DNA of 64,000 nt from Bradyrhizobium algeriense (GCF_036924595.1 NZ_JAZHRV010000001.1:6227501-6291500); one strand, 5' to 3'; counted from the stretch's first letter, positions 31,923 to 42,016 are shown. Numbers and translations: made by a program. The notes: a model not told the origin generated them from the sequence alone.

Positions 31923-32888
31923 TCAATCAGCCGGCACGATCTTCTGAGATCGGGCAATCCGATCCCAGTGCCGGCGCTGTTCGTCCAGATATTGTGCATA
32001 ATAGCCGGGCGTACTGCCCCTGGCGATCATTCCCACTTTTCCAAGGCGGCTGTGAATTTCGGGATCGTTTGCGACCGCTTGAATCTCTCCGGAAATCTGC
32101 TGCCGTACGAAGTCGGGCATCGACTTCGGCGCGAAGAAGCCGAGAAAGCCTTGAAGCGCCAATTCCGGATGGCCGGCGCCCAATGCAGTCGGCACGTCCG
32201 GCGCGATCGGCGCAGCTTCGGGGTTAGTGATCGCGATCAGTCGTAGCCTTCCGGCTTGCGCAAGGGGCAGAGCTGTGGCCAATGGGACCAAAGAAACCTG
32301 AATGCGGCTCTCGCTTAGATCGCGAACAGCTTCGGACCCTGCCTTGTAAGGTACGAAGACCATGTCGAGCCGATTGTTGCGCACGAACTCGCCAAAGACC
32401 ATCACAGGCCCACCAGGGGCTGCGTACCAGTTGAGCGCACCGGGTTTTTCCCTGGCGGCGGCGATGAGATCGGCAAGCGACCGGACCGAGGATGTTGCGG
32501 GAACCGCAACTGCCAGGAAGTCGATTGCGGCGGTCGAAAGCGGACGCAGGTCTTCCTCGTTGTATGGCAATTTCCGGATTGCCGGCGTCACGGTGACGGC
32601 TCCGGAATGAGTAGCGAGCAAGGTATGCCCGTCGGTTGCTCCGAGCACGGCCTGAATTGCGATCATGCCGTCGGCCCCAGGACGATTTTCGACGATGACA
32701 CCAACCTTCCAGCGCACTGAAAGCTTTTCAGCAAACAGCCGGGCGACGATGTCGGGCGAACCACCGGGAGAACTTGGGGAGATGAGCCGAACTGTGCGCT
32801 CGGGCCACCTCTGCAACGGCTGCGAAAGCGCCAAATCCGGGAGGACCGCCACCAGAGCGATAAGAAACAGACGCTCCCAGATCCACAT
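31923..32888 (-). CDS. Bug/TctC-family periplasmic substrate-binding protein
   Basis: A 321-residue extracytoplasmic solute receptor with a signal peptide (cut near LALS|QP) and the Bug hallmark segments WPERTVRLISPSSPGGSPDI and VENRPGADGMIA. The family serves tripartite tricarboxylate transporters, but many Bug proteins are orphan; no tctA or tctB is nearby. The ligand is unknown. Confidence 0.87.
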   Translation of the reverse strand: MWIWERLFLIALVAVLPDLALSQPLQRWPERTVRLISPSSPGGSPDIVARLFAEKLSVRWKVGVIVENRPGADGMIAIQAVLGATDGHTLLATHSGAVTVTPAIRKLPYNEEDLRPLSTAAIDFLAVAVPATSSVRSLADLIAAAREKPGALNWYAAPGGPVMVFGEFVRNNRLDMVFVPYKAGSEAVRDLSESRIQVSLVPLATALPLAQAGRLRLIAITNPEAAPIAPDVPTALGAGHPELALQGFLGFFAPKSMPDFVRQQISGEIQAVANDPEIHSRLGKVGMIARGSTPGYYAQYLDEQRRHWDRIARSQKIVPAD

Positions 32889-32934
32889 ATCAGCCCTCCG
32901 AAATCCGTTATAACTTTCGTTTCGGTGACGGAAG

Positions 32935-33144
32935 CTAGCGCTTCGAGGCGATGTAGTCGATCTCCCCGCGGGTGATACCCATGTCCATTAGCTCGCTGTC
33001 ACTCAGACCGCACAAATCGGCGGGCAATCTCTTCCGCTCGTGCCATTCCTGAAACGCACCCCAACAACTCCTGAAGAAGTTGGAGAAACGCCGCGTCGAT
33101 GCGGTCGTCTGCTCCAATTCAGCTCTGCCGTAGGCCGTGTTCAT
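32935..33144 (-). CDS. DUF1127 small protein
   Basis: A 69-residue protein whose C-terminal ~35 residues are the DUF1127 (YjiS-like) motif, ending LSDSELMDMGITRGEIDYI. Members are widespread in rhizobia; some act on RNA or in phosphate and nitrogen responses. The role of this copy is unknown. An AGGAGATG sequence lies before the ATG. Confidence 0.85.
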   Translation of the reverse strand: MNTAYGRAELEQTTASTRRFSNFFRSCWGAFQEWHERKRLPADLCGLSDSELMDMGITRGEIDYIASKR

Positions 33145-33308
33145 GGCGGCATCTCCTGAAGACTTCGTTTCCGGCCAGGGGAGAGTGCCAAGGCACGGGC
33201 AGGCACGCTTGACAGCCGGCTTACATTTTTCTTACCGGCAGCTTATTCTTTGCGTTGCAACCAATGCTGGAGCCTTGACGATCGGAGGCCACCTGAGGGA
33301 ACGGCAGC

Positions 33309-34877
33309 TTGCGCTATCTGTTTGACGACTACGCATTCGACACTGACCGGCGCGAGCTGTATCGCGGAGCGAACGTCGTCTCCGTCACGCCACAGGTATT
33401 CGACCTGCTTGATTACCTGATCCGCAACCGGGAGCGCGTCGTCAGTAAAGACGACCTCATCAATGCCATTTGGCACGGGCGTAGCGTGTCCGATGCGGCG
33501 CTGACGACCCGCGTCAATGCCGCCCGGAGCGCGATCGGCGATTCCGGTCAGGGACAACGCCTCATCAAAACACTGCCACGCAAGGGCTTCCGCTTCGTCG
33601 GCAGCGTGCGGGAAGCGCAGAGGCCCGCGAGCATGGCGGCCACCGATCCCCCTGCGCAAGCGTCGAAACCCGCCCTCCCGCTTCCCGATAAACCCTCGGT
33701 CGCCGTTCTTCCCTTCACCAATTTGAGCTCCGATCCGGAGCAGGAGTACTTTGCCGACGGCATGGTCGAAGACATCATTACTGGACTATCGCGCTCGAAA
33801 TCGCTGTTCGTGATCGCGCGCAATTCGAGCTTCACCTACAAAGGAAAAGCCGTCGACATCAAGCAGATCGGCCGCGAGCTCGGCGTCCGCTATGTGCTGG
33901 AAGGCAGCGTACGCAAGGCTGGAAAGCAAGTTCGTGTAACCGCGCAGCTTATCGATGCCGCCGACGGGGGGAATGTCTGGGCGGATCGGTTTGAGGGGCA
34001 TCTCGAAGACATTTTCGATTTGCAGGATCACTTGACGGGCAGCGTGATCGGCGCGATTTCTCCGCAGCTCGAGCGGGCCGAAATGGAGCGCGCCCAGCGC
34101 AAACCAACGGAGAATTTGCAGGCATATGACTACTATCTTCGCGCGAGGTTAGCCAATTACCAGTTCACCCGAGAGAGCAATGTTGAGGCTCTCAGACTAG
34201 CGAAAATTGCAATCTCGCTCGATCCCGCGTTTGCCCGCGCTTACGCTTTCGCAGCCAATACTTTTGGAGCGAAGAAAGCATGGTGGACGGCCGATGTGGA
34301 CCAAGACAGGATCGAAACCCGGCAGCTTGTCGGACAAGCGATACAGCTCGACAAGGATGATCCTTTGGTTCTTGCGTGGTCGGGACAAGCGTACTCATTC
34401 GTGCTCGAAGAACCGGAAACTGGGGTGGCTCTTCTGGCAAGAGCCATAGCACTCGACCCCAACCTGGCATTAGCGCGCAATTGGATGGGTTGGGCACATG
34501 TCTATCTCGGGAATGCCGATGCAGCAATCGAGCATTTCTCGGCGGCAATTCGCCTAAGTCCTCTCGATCCTCGCTCCTTTTTGTCTCAAGCCGGGATGGG
34601 ATACGCTCATTTCTTTGCCGGACGGTATGAAGAAGGTATCTCCTGTGCGACGATCGCCATCCAGCACCAGTCAGGTTTTCCAGGGGCTCAGCGAAGTCTG
34701 ATGGCGAACCTGGCTTTGGCCGGACGTATCGCTGAAGCGCGTCGGGCTTGCGACGCAGTCCTGCAACTTGACCCCACTTTGCGCATTTCCGGCATCAGAA
34801 GTAGAACTCCATTTCGCCGGCTCGAAGATATCGAAAAATTGGGGCAAGCTTATCGAATAGCTGGCGTGCCGGAATGA
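33309..34877 (+). CDS. winged-helix DNA-binding and TPR regulator
   Basis: A 522-residue protein: an OmpR/CadC-type winged helix (residues about 5-98, VTPQVFDLLDYLIRNRERVV), a linker, a domain with SVAVLPFTNLSSDPEQEYFA and GRELGVRYVLEGSVRKAG as in the TolB-like and adenylate cyclase-linked group, then TPR repeats. No membrane helix is obvious, unlike CadC. Target genes are unknown. The start is TTG, preceded by GAGGGAACGG. Confidence 0.85.
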   Translation: MRYLFDDYAFDTDRRELYRGANVVSVTPQVFDLLDYLIRNRERVVSKDDLINAIWHGRSVSDAALTTRVNAARSAIGDSGQGQRLIKTLPRKGFRFVGSVREAQRPASMAATDPPAQASKPALPLPDKPSVAVLPFTNLSSDPEQEYFADGMVEDIITGLSRSKSLFVIARNSSFTYKGKAVDIKQIGRELGVRYVLEGSVRKAGKQVRVTAQLIDAADGGNVWADRFEGHLEDIFDLQDHLTGSVIGAISPQLERAEMERAQRKPTENLQAYDYYLRARLANYQFTRESNVEALRLAKIAISLDPAFARAYAFAANTFGAKKAWWTADVDQDRIETRQLVGQAIQLDKDDPLVLAWSGQAYSFVLEEPETGVALLARAIALDPNLALARNWMGWAHVYLGNADAAIEHFSAAIRLSPLDPRSFLSQAGMGYAHFFAGRYEEGISCATIAIQHQSGFPGAQRSLMANLALAGRIAEARRACDAVLQLDPTLRISGIRSRTPFRRLEDIEKLGQAYRIAGVPE

Positions 34878-35004
34878 CCGCTATTGGCACAAGTCAACAC
34901 GCTGAACCTCGCGATCGGCTGATATGCTGTTCGTTGCTCCCCTTACGCGCGCCGGTTCGGCAGCGTAAAGGGTTGATATTCGACGACAGGGTTGGGCGGG
35001 CATC

Positions 35005-35754
35005 ATGGCTCTGGAAATCTTTACATTGCGGGAGCGACCCGATCTGCGGCCGTTGATCTTCTCTACCGATCTGCAATCGGTCTGGCCGGAATTCATGCGG
35101 CATGACGCGGTAGCGCAGCTCTACTTTGCACCATCGAGATTCGATCGGTACCTCGACTATGCGTTTGTCGGCGTCGCCGGGGGCAAGGTCGTCGCCCGGG
35201 CATTCAGCGTACCGTTCGCTTTCAACATCGACGGCCGCGCCGAACTTCCCGATGGCGGCTGGGACGAGGTCATCCGTTGGGCTCACGATGATCAGATGGC
35301 AGGGCGCGCGCCGAATGCGCTGAGCGCCCTGGAAATCAGTTTGCTTCCCGAAGCGCGAGGCGGCGGCAATTCGCTGGCGTTGCTGGACGCCATGAAAGCC
35401 TGCGCGAAAGCCCATGGGTTTGCGGAAATGTTCGCTCCGGTGCGGCCAAACCAGAAGCATCTTCGTCCGTTCGTGCCGATGCGCGATTACGTTGACACAG
35501 TGGGTGCCGACGGCTTCCCGACCGACCCCTGGCTGCGTACTCACCTTCGCACCGGGGCAAGGCTCGTGAAGATTGCGCCCTATTCCATGACGATTGTTGG
35601 CAGTATTGCCGACTGGTCGCGTTGGACCGGAATGTCGTTCGAGCGATCGGGCGAGGTCTCGATTGCGGGTGCACTCGTGCCGGTCATGATTTCACTTGAA
35701 CAGGACTACGCGGTTTACGTCGAACCCAACGTATGGGTTCGGTACGCATTGTGA
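35005..35754 (+). CDS. GNAT-like acyltransferase, putative
   Basis: A 249-residue protein with a weak GNAT pattern: SALEISLLPEARGGGNSLALLDAMKACAKAHGF resembles the acetyl-CoA pyrophosphate-binding loop and following helix. N-terminal LRERPDLRPLIFSTDLQSVWPEFM is typical of a group annotated as transferases in actinobacteria and rhizobia. The substrate is unknown. GGGCGGGCATC lies just before the ATG. Confidence 0.65.
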   Translation: MALEIFTLRERPDLRPLIFSTDLQSVWPEFMRHDAVAQLYFAPSRFDRYLDYAFVGVAGGKVVARAFSVPFAFNIDGRAELPDGGWDEVIRWAHDDQMAGRAPNALSALEISLLPEARGGGNSLALLDAMKACAKAHGFAEMFAPVRPNQKHLRPFVPMRDYVDTVGADGFPTDPWLRTHLRTGARLVKIAPYSMTIVGSIADWSRWTGMSFERSGEVSIAGALVPVMISLEQDYAVYVEPNVWVRYAL

Positions 35755-35880
35755 CGACCATCCCGTCATTGCTTCGAGCGGTGTAGCGGCGCGGAGCGAT
35801 TACCTATCTTCAGCTTCTCCACGCCGTGATTGCGAGCGATATCCGGGGCGGTGTTAAAGAGCGACGGACTTCGCGCTGGA

Positions 35881-36792
35881 TTAGAGCGGCTGAACATAGG
35901 GTACAGCATTCATCAACAGCACACCAAAAAGAAGAACCAGATAGAGCATGGAAAACGCGAACAGGCGACGCGCAGGCTGCCTTTCCTCGTCGTTGCTCCG
36001 ACGTACCTGCCATGAGAGAAAAATCATGATCGCTCCAAGCATCGCCGCGGCCGCGCCATAGATCGCCCCCGCGAACCCCAATGCCCAGGGCAGCAGTGAG
36101 ACAGGAGCCAGAACAACGCTATAGAGAAGAATCTGGCGCTTTGTTTCGGCCCGGCCGGCTACGACCGGCAACATCGGCACCCCGGCGCGGGCATACTCAC
36201 CGGCAAGATTGAGCGACAGTGCCCAGAAATGGGGTGGAGTCCAAAGGAAGATGATCAGGAACAGGACGAGCGGTTCGAGCCCAACATTTCCGGCGGCCGC
36301 GACCCAGCCGATCACCGGAGGGAGTGCGCCAGCCGCACCGCCAATGACGATATTTTGCGGTGTTCGGCGCTTGAGCCACATCGTGTAGATGACGACATAG
36401 AAGAAAATTGTGAAAACAAGCAGCGCAGCCGCAGCCATGTTCAGGAAAGTGCCGAGGCCTAGAACGGCGCACGTGCCGAGCATCAGTCCGAAAACCAATG
36501 CTTCCGAGCGCGATACACGGCCGCTGGGAATTGGACGCATGGCGGTGCGCGCCATCAACGCATCGATGTCGGCGTCGTACCACATATTGAGCGCACCTGC
36601 CGCACCGGCTCCAGCAGCTATGCAAAGAAGAGCCACGACACCGGCGAAGGGATCGATGCCGCCTGGCGCGACCATGAGACCGACCAGTGCGGTAAAGACG
36701 ACCAGCGACATAACGCGCGGTTTCGTCAGCGCGACATAGTCCCCGATGTTGGCATAGCTCCTGCGAACGAGAATTGAACGATTGATTTGCAT
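35881..36792 (-). CDS. ctaB: protoheme IX farnesyltransferase (heme O synthase)
   Basis: A 303-residue UbiA-family membrane prenyltransferase with about nine helices that adds a farnesyl tail to heme b to form heme O, precursor of heme a. The prenyl-diphosphate motif [15 protein letters not shown] and the second region DxxxR...P are present. GGAGG lies ten bases before the ATG. It is the last gene of the oxidase cluster, where it supplies the cofactor. Confidence 0.95.
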   Translation of the reverse strand: MQINRSILVRRSYANIGDYVALTKPRVMSLVVFTALVGLMVAPGGIDPFAGVVALLCIAAGAGAAGALNMWYDADIDALMARTAMRPIPSGRVSRSEALVFGLMLGTCAVLGLGTFLNMAAAALLVFTIFFYVVIYTMWLKRRTPQNIVIGGAAGALPPVIGWVAAAGNVGLEPLVLFLIIFLWTPPHFWALSLNLAGEYARAGVPMLPVVAGRAETKRQILLYSVVLAPVSLLPWALGFAGAIYGAAAAMLGAIMIFLSWQVRRSNDEERQPARRLFAFSMLYLVLLFGVLLMNAVPYVQPL

Positions 36793-36924
36793 GAGATTAA
36801 TGCCTCCCCTTGCCGCCGACATGGCGGCGTCTTTCAGTCCGGTACTCAAGAAAGCCATCGGTTGTAGAACGCTCTTGTCAGGCAGTCTCCGAAATGCGCA
36901 GGCCGGTTTCACCGACTGCGGCTG

Positions 36925-37347
36925 CTACTGCAGCTTTGCGAGTTTGCTTTCCGCCGGGACAATTCCCGCCTTCTTTCCCGTCGCATCGAACTGCTTGAGG
37001 TAGGCGACGATGTCGTCAATCTGCTTTGGATCTTTCAAGCCTGGAAAAATCATTTTGGTGCCGGGTATCTTGGCTTTCGGATCCTTGATGTATTCCCGGA
37101 AGGTTGCTTCATCCCAGATGATTCCGGAATTCTTGTTCGCGGGTGAATAGCTGTAGCCTTCAATGGTCCCGGACTTTCGCCCGAAGAGCCCGTTGAGAAC
37201 CGGGCCAACGGCGTTCTTTGCGTTCTCCCCGATCTGGTGACACACCTTGCATTGGACGAAAACCTTCTCGCCGGAAGCCGCATCCTGGGCATACCCAGGA
37301 ACGATTGCGAAGATTCCGGCTCCGAGCACGAGAATGAAACGGCGCAT
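36925..37347 (-). CDS. class I c-type cytochrome (cytochrome c2-like)
   Basis: A 140-residue protein with a signal peptide (about 20 residues) and one heme site CKVCH (Cys33, Cys36, His37). The axial methionine is likely in GTKMIFPGLK. This is the cytochrome c2/c550 type, a periplasmic electron carrier. Between genes for oxidase subunit IV and heme O synthase, it may be the electron donor to this oxidase. Confidence 0.9.
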   Translation of the reverse strand: MRRFILVLGAGIFAIVPGYAQDAASGEKVFVQCKVCHQIGENAKNAVGPVLNGLFGRKSGTIEGYSYSPANKNSGIIWDEATFREYIKDPKAKIPGTKMIFPGLKDPKQIDDIVAYLKQFDATGKKAGIVPAESKLAKLQ

Positions 37348-37480
37348 CCGACTGTCTCCATGGCCGACAAGGAATATGGTCGCGCAAACCGCAGCGACTA
37401 TCTTGCCAATTGGCAAGCATAGCCTCGTGCCGACTAGCCCAGCGAGTGATCCTCCCCCTTCTGATGCGAGGCGGCAGTAT

Positions 37481-37879
37481 CTAAGTCGGCGACGCGAAGA
37501 ACAGGACCCGGATGAGATGCGTGTACTCGGATTCGAACACCATGATGGCCACGAATACCAGCACCAGCACCGGCGGCAGCAGGATGGCATAGGCGAGCGC
37601 CAGCCGCTCCCAGGCCATGTGCATGAATACGGCGACGATCAAGCCGGCCTTCAGCACCATGAACAGCAGGATCAGCGACCATCTGAGATAGCCGTGCAAG
37701 CCGAAGTAGTCGACGAGATAGGAGCAGGCGCTGAGGACGAAAAGCCATCCCCAGACCACGAGATAGAGCTTGATGGGGTGCTGCTGCCCCTTTGCGTGCA
37801 CAGCTCCAGCTGGGATTGCGTCATGCACATGAGTGCGTAGCGAAGGTTGTTGTCCGTCTATTACCGCTGTACTTGTCAT
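37481..37879 (-). CDS. cytochrome c oxidase subunit IV (prokaryotic type)
   Basis: A 132-residue protein with three membrane helices in the CyoD/CoxIV-like family (KLYLVVWGWLFVLSACSY, LRWSLILLFMVLKAGLIVAVFMH, ILLPPVLVLVFVAIMVF). Such subunits help assembly of heme-copper oxidase. It starts nine bases after the subunit III gene. Confidence 0.85.
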   Translation of the reverse strand: MTSTAVIDGQQPSLRTHVHDAIPAGAVHAKGQQHPIKLYLVVWGWLFVLSACSYLVDYFGLHGYLRWSLILLFMVLKAGLIVAVFMHMAWERLALAYAILLPPVLVLVFVAIMVFESEYTHLIRVLFFASPT

Positions 37880-37888
37880 GCGCCGACC

Positions 37889-38611
37889 TCACCAAAGATA
37901 AAAGAAGGCAAAGATGAACACCCACACCAGATCGACGAAGTGCCAGTACAGGCCGGTGATTTCGACGATCTCGTAATGGCCTTTCCTGCTTGTGAAAAAG
38001 CCGCGCCTTTCGACATCGAAGTCGCCCCGCCAGACCTTTCGCGCAATCGCAATCAGGAAAATCACGCCGATCGTCACGTGGGTGCCGTGGAAGCCGGTGA
38101 TCATGAAAAAGCTTGAACCAAACTGCGCCGCGCCCCACGGGTTTTCCCATGGCCGGACGCCCTCCATGATCAGCTTGGTCCATTCGAACGCCTGCATTCC
38201 GACGAAGGTTGCGCCAAGTGCCGCTGTGACCAGCATCAATACCGCGGTCTTGGTGCGATCACGGCGGTAACCGAAATTGACGGCCATCGCCATGGTCCCG
38301 CTGCTGCTGATCAGGACGAAGGTCATGATGGCGATCAGGATCAGAGGGATATGATGCCCGCCAATGGTGAGAGCGAATACCTCGCTCGGATTCGGCCACG
38401 GCACGGTCGTGGACATTCGCGCGGTCATGTAGGACAGCAGAAAACAGCTGAAGATAAAGGTGTCGCTCAGGAGGAAGATCCACATCATGGCCTTCCCCCA
38501 GGAGACATTCTTGAATGCGCGCTGGTCCGAGGACCAGTCGTCAGCAATGCCCCGCCAGCCGGTAGCTCGCACGGCCGATTCTCCCGGGTTTGTCAGCGCA
38601 GTCTCTGCCAT
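37889..38611 (-). CDS. heme-copper oxidase subunit III (second copy, CoxP-like)
   Basis: A 240-residue membrane protein of the subunit III family, with seven-helix-type pattern and conserved GTHVTIGVIFLIAIARKVW and FVDLVWVFIFAFFYLW. This resembles subunit III in A-type oxidases, which binds lipid and stabilises the proton path. It follows a more divergent subunit III-like gene by ten bases, matching the Bradyrhizobium coxMNOP layout, where CoxO and CoxP are both subunit III homologues. Confidence 0.9.
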   Translation of the reverse strand: MAETALTNPGESAVRATGWRGIADDWSSDQRAFKNVSWGKAMMWIFLLSDTFIFSCFLLSYMTARMSTTVPWPNPSEVFALTIGGHHIPLILIAIMTFVLISSSGTMAMAVNFGYRRDRTKTAVLMLVTAALGATFVGMQAFEWTKLIMEGVRPWENPWGAAQFGSSFFMITGFHGTHVTIGVIFLIAIARKVWRGDFDVERRGFFTSRKGHYEIVEITGLYWHFVDLVWVFIFAFFYLW

Positions 38612-38621
38612 CTGGTCTCTC

Positions 38622-39326
38622 CTAGCTGAGCAACCGCCGACAGATGTCGACGAAATCGTCCGTCCAGCCCGTCAGCAGACCAAGCAAGACCAGCCAGACC
38701 AACAGCAGGAAATGCCAGTAGATCGTGCAGAGCTCCACGCTCAGGCGCACCTGGGGCATCTCGGCGCCACGCCACACCTTGGCCGTCGTTCTGCCGAGCG
38801 CCACCAGGCCACCCATCAGGTGCAGCCCGTGCGCGGCGGTGATCATGTAGAAGAAGGAATTGGCTGGATTGGACGCCACGAAATAGCCCGCGGCCCTCAG
38901 CTGTTGCCACGCCAGCAATTGCCCAATCAGGAACGTAACTGCGGACGCCCCCCCTGCGCACAGGCCGACGATGACACCGTCCATGTTATCCCGGCGCGCG
39001 GCCACGTATGCCCATTGCAACGCGACACTGCTCACGACCAGCACGCCGGTGTTGAGCCACAGCAGCCCCGGCACGGGCAGTGCCCGCCAGTCCACCATGT
39101 TCATGCGCATGGAGTAAGCGCTGATGAAGAGTGCGAACAACGAGGTGGCGACGGCGAGAAACACTCCCAGTCCGATCTTCGCTGCCGGCAGGGTCATTGC
39201 TCCCGTGCCCGGGAAGTCGTCGATCGAACCTTCTTCCAGCCAGGGCTTGGCTGTCAGCCGTTGCTGCGAGAGCCACCATCCGACGATGACCGCTATTACA
39301 GCCATGAACAGGATGATGGCGCTCAC
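38622..39326 (-). CDS. cytochrome c oxidase subunit III-like protein (CoxO-like)
   Basis: A 234-residue protein with about seven membrane helices; conserved pieces are WPLP-like MVDWRALPVPGLLWLNTGVL, FFYMITAAHGLHLMGGLVALG and CTIYWHFLLLVWLVLLGLL. It is a subunit III relative, more diverged than the next gene. GTG start overlaps the subunit I stop by four bases, with GGAGC ahead. Confidence 0.85.
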   Translation of the reverse strand: MSAIILFMAVIAVIVGWWLSQQRLTAKPWLEEGSIDDFPGTGAMTLPAAKIGLGVFLAVATSLFALFISAYSMRMNMVDWRALPVPGLLWLNTGVLVVSSVALQWAYVAARRDNMDGVIVGLCAGGASAVTFLIGQLLAWQQLRAAGYFVASNPANSFFYMITAAHGLHLMGGLVALGRTTAKVWRGAEMPQVRLSVELCTIYWHFLLLVWLVLLGLLTGWTDDFVDICRRLLS

Positions 39327-41098
39327 GGAGCAGCTCCCTGGAGGGCCGGCGTCGCACGTGGCTGGTTCTGCGGAATGAAGTCCTGGGCAGCACCGGGCAC
39401 GCTGTAGTCATACGCCCATCGATAGACCACCGGGAGCTCCTTGCCCCAGTTGCCGTGCCCGGGCGGGGTCTCCGGCGTCTGCCACTCCAGAGTTGTCGCC
39501 CGCCATGGATTGCCACCTGAAGCCTTACCCTTGAACAGGCTCCAGACAAGATTGAACAGGAACACCATCTGGGCGAGGCCTACGATCAAGGCCACCACGG
39601 TGATGAAGGCATTGAGCGTGTGGACGTTCGGCGTGATGAATGCCGCTTCGCCAATGTCGTGATACCGCCGCGGAATTCCCTGCAGCCCGAGATAATGCAT
39701 GGGAAAGAAGATCAGATAGGCGCCGAGGAACGTGACCCAGAAATGAAACTTGCCCATCCAGTCATCCAGCATCCGCCCCGTTACCTTGGGGTACCAATGA
39801 TAGATCGCGCCCAGCACGACCATGATCGGCGCCACGCCCATCACCATGTGGAAATGCGCGACGACGAACATGGTATCCGACAGCGGGACGTCCACGACGA
39901 CGTTGCCGAGGAAGAGGCCGGTGAGTCCGCCGTTCACGAATGTGATGATGAAGCCGAGGGCGAACAACATCGGGACCGTGAGATGAATGTCGCCGCGCCA
40001 CAGGGTCAGCACCCAGTTGTAGACCTTGATGGCGGTTGGGATGGCGATGATGAGCGTCGTCGTGGCGAAGAAGAACCCGAAATGCGGGTGCATGCCGCTC
40101 ACATACATGTGGTGCGCCCATACGATGAAACTGAGCGCGCCGATTCCCACGATAGCCCAGACCATCATGCGATAGCCGAAGATGTTCTTTCGCGCGTGAG
40201 TGCTGATCAGATCGGAAACGATGCCGAAGGCAGGCAGGGCGACGATATAGACCTCAGGATGACCGAAGAACCAGAACAGGTGCTGGAACAGGATCGGACT
40301 GCCGCCGCCATACTTCATCTGCTGGCCCATCTCGACGAGGGCGGGCATGAAGAAGCTGGTTCCCAGCAAGCGGTCGAACAGCATCATGACAGAGGCGACG
40401 AACAGCGCCGGGAAAGCCAGTAGCGCCATCACGGTGGCCGTGAAAATGCCCCACACCGTCAGGGGCAAACGCATCAACGTCATGCCGCGCGTGCGCGCCT
40501 GCAGCACGGTCACTACGTAGTTCAGCCCGCCCATGGTGAAGCCGATAATGAACAGGATCAGCGACGCCAGCATCAGAACGATGCCCCAATCCTGCCCGGG
40601 GGTGCCGGAGAGAATCGCCTGCGGCGGGTACAGCGTCCAGCCTGCACCGGTCGGCCCGCCGGGCACGAAAAACGCCGAGGCCAGCACCAGGACCGCAAGC
40701 AGGTAAACCCAGTAGCTCAGCATGTTCACATAGGGGAAGACCATGTCCCGGGCGCCGACCATCAGCGGGATCAGGTAGTTGCCGAAGCCTCCAAGGAACA
40801 GTGCCGTGAGCAGGTAGATCACCATGATCATGCCGTGCATGGTGATGAATTGAAGGTATTGGTTCGCATCAATGAAGGAGAATGTGCCAGGAAATCCCAA
40901 TTGCAGCCGCATCAGCCACGACAGCACCAGCGCCACCAGCCCGATTGCCGTCGCCGTCAGCGAGTACTGGATGGCGATGACTTTGGCGTCCTGCGAAAAG
41001 ACGTACTGCGTCCACCAGCTTTTGGGGTGATAGAGCTCAACCTCCGGCACTTCGGCAGGCGGAACGTCTGCGATTCTGTCATACGGGACATCGACCAT
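39323..41098 (-). CDS. ctaD: cytochrome c oxidase subunit I
   Basis: A 591-residue catalytic subunit with about twelve helices, holding the low-spin heme, high-spin heme and CuB. Visible ligands: HGMIMVIYLL near the first heme ligand, HPEVY (CuB histidine, cross-linked tyrosine and proton-path glutamate), AHHM (two CuB histidines) and VAHFHMVM (heme histidines). The HPEVY glutamate indicates an A1-type proton path. It should reduce oxygen with electrons from cytochrome c. GGGAGG lies before the ATG. Likely the CoxN counterpart of B. japonicum coxMNOP. Confidence 0.95.
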   Translation of the reverse strand: MVDVPYDRIADVPPAEVPEVELYHPKSWWTQYVFSQDAKVIAIQYSLTATAIGLVALVLSWLMRLQLGFPGTFSFIDANQYLQFITMHGMIMVIYLLTALFLGGFGNYLIPLMVGARDMVFPYVNMLSYWVYLLAVLVLASAFFVPGGPTGAGWTLYPPQAILSGTPGQDWGIVLMLASLILFIIGFTMGGLNYVVTVLQARTRGMTLMRLPLTVWGIFTATVMALLAFPALFVASVMMLFDRLLGTSFFMPALVEMGQQMKYGGGSPILFQHLFWFFGHPEVYIVALPAFGIVSDLISTHARKNIFGYRMMVWAIVGIGALSFIVWAHHMYVSGMHPHFGFFFATTTLIIAIPTAIKVYNWVLTLWRGDIHLTVPMLFALGFIITFVNGGLTGLFLGNVVVDVPLSDTMFVVAHFHMVMGVAPIMVVLGAIYHWYPKVTGRMLDDWMGKFHFWVTFLGAYLIFFPMHYLGLQGIPRRYHDIGEAAFITPNVHTLNAFITVVALIVGLAQMVFLFNLVWSLFKGKASGGNPWRATTLEWQTPETPPGHGNWGKELPVVYRWAYDYSVPGAAQDFIPQNQPRATPALQGAAP

Positions 41099-41182
41099 CG
41101 ACTTACCTCCCGGTCGTTTCTCCATCACGGCGCGATGAGAGCGTCTTGCGCGCCCAATTTATCTTCGCAGCAGCAGCATTTC

Positions 41183-42016
41183 TTATTTGCCGCCGGATTC
41201 GTACGTCGCCCTCTTAATGGCGCTTCGGCCTGACAATTCCGCAAACGTCTTCTGCTTCTCCAGCCAGGTCCGATAGTCGCTCGCTTCGTCGACGAAAACC
41301 TTGGCGCGCATCTGCGCGTGCGCAGCGCCGCACAGCTCAGCGCAGAGAACATCAAACGTTCCGGTTCGGATCGGGGTCATCCAGAAATAGGTGACCGAAC
41401 CCGGGACCATGTCCATCTTGGCGCGGAACTCGGGCACATAGAAATCGTGCAGGACATCGAGGGAGCGAAGCAAAACCTTGACTGGCTTGCCGACGGGGAG
41501 GTGCAAGTCGTCGCTTGCGATGACAACGTCGTCCTGCCCATGCTTATCGTCGGGGTTCAAGCCCATGGGGTTGTCGGAGCTGACGTAGCGAACATCGGTT
41601 GTACCCATCCGGCCATCCTTGCCGGGGAGGCGGAAGCTCCAGTTCCATTGCTGGCCCATGACTTCGATCTCGGTGGCGTCGGCCGGAACCGTGACGAACT
41701 GGTGCCAGACCACGAGGCCGGGCGCCAACATGGCGCCAACGCCGACCGCGGTCCCGATGGTGAGCCACCATTCGAGCTTTTTGTTTTCGGGATTGTAGGC
41801 CGCCTGCCTTCCCTCCTTGTGATGGAAGCGGAAGACGCAATAGGCCATGAACGCGATCACCGCGAAGAAAACCGCGCCGGTGATCCAGAAGGTGATGTTG
41901 ATGGTGTCGTCAATGTAGCGCCAGTTGGTGGCGATCGGCGTCCACCACCACGGGCTGTAGATGTGAAACAGCACCGAGCCGACTGCGACCAGAAGCAATA
42001 TGAGCGCAACAACCAT
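41183..42016 (-). CDS. ctaC: cytochrome c oxidase subunit II (CuA)
   Basis: A 277-residue protein with two N-terminal membrane helices and a periplasmic cupredoxin domain. The CuA site is intact: CAELCGAAHAQM gives both cysteines, the histidine and the methionine, with the upstream His in LHDFYVPEF. So this is a cytochrome c-accepting oxidase, not a quinol oxidase. No heme c domain is fused at the C-terminus. First gene of the cluster (CoxM-like); the ATG is preceded by AAGGAGCGAGGG. Confidence 0.95.
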   Translation of the reverse strand: MVVALILLLVAVGSVLFHIYSPWWWTPIATNWRYIDDTINITFWITGAVFFAVIAFMAYCVFRFHHKEGRQAAYNPENKKLEWWLTIGTAVGVGAMLAPGLVVWHQFVTVPADATEIEVMGQQWNWSFRLPGKDGRMGTTDVRYVSSDNPMGLNPDDKHGQDDVVIASDDLHLPVGKPVKVLLRSLDVLHDFYVPEFRAKMDMVPGSVTYFWMTPIRTGTFDVLCAELCGAAHAQMRAKVFVDEASDYRTWLEKQKTFAELSGRSAIKRATYESGGK

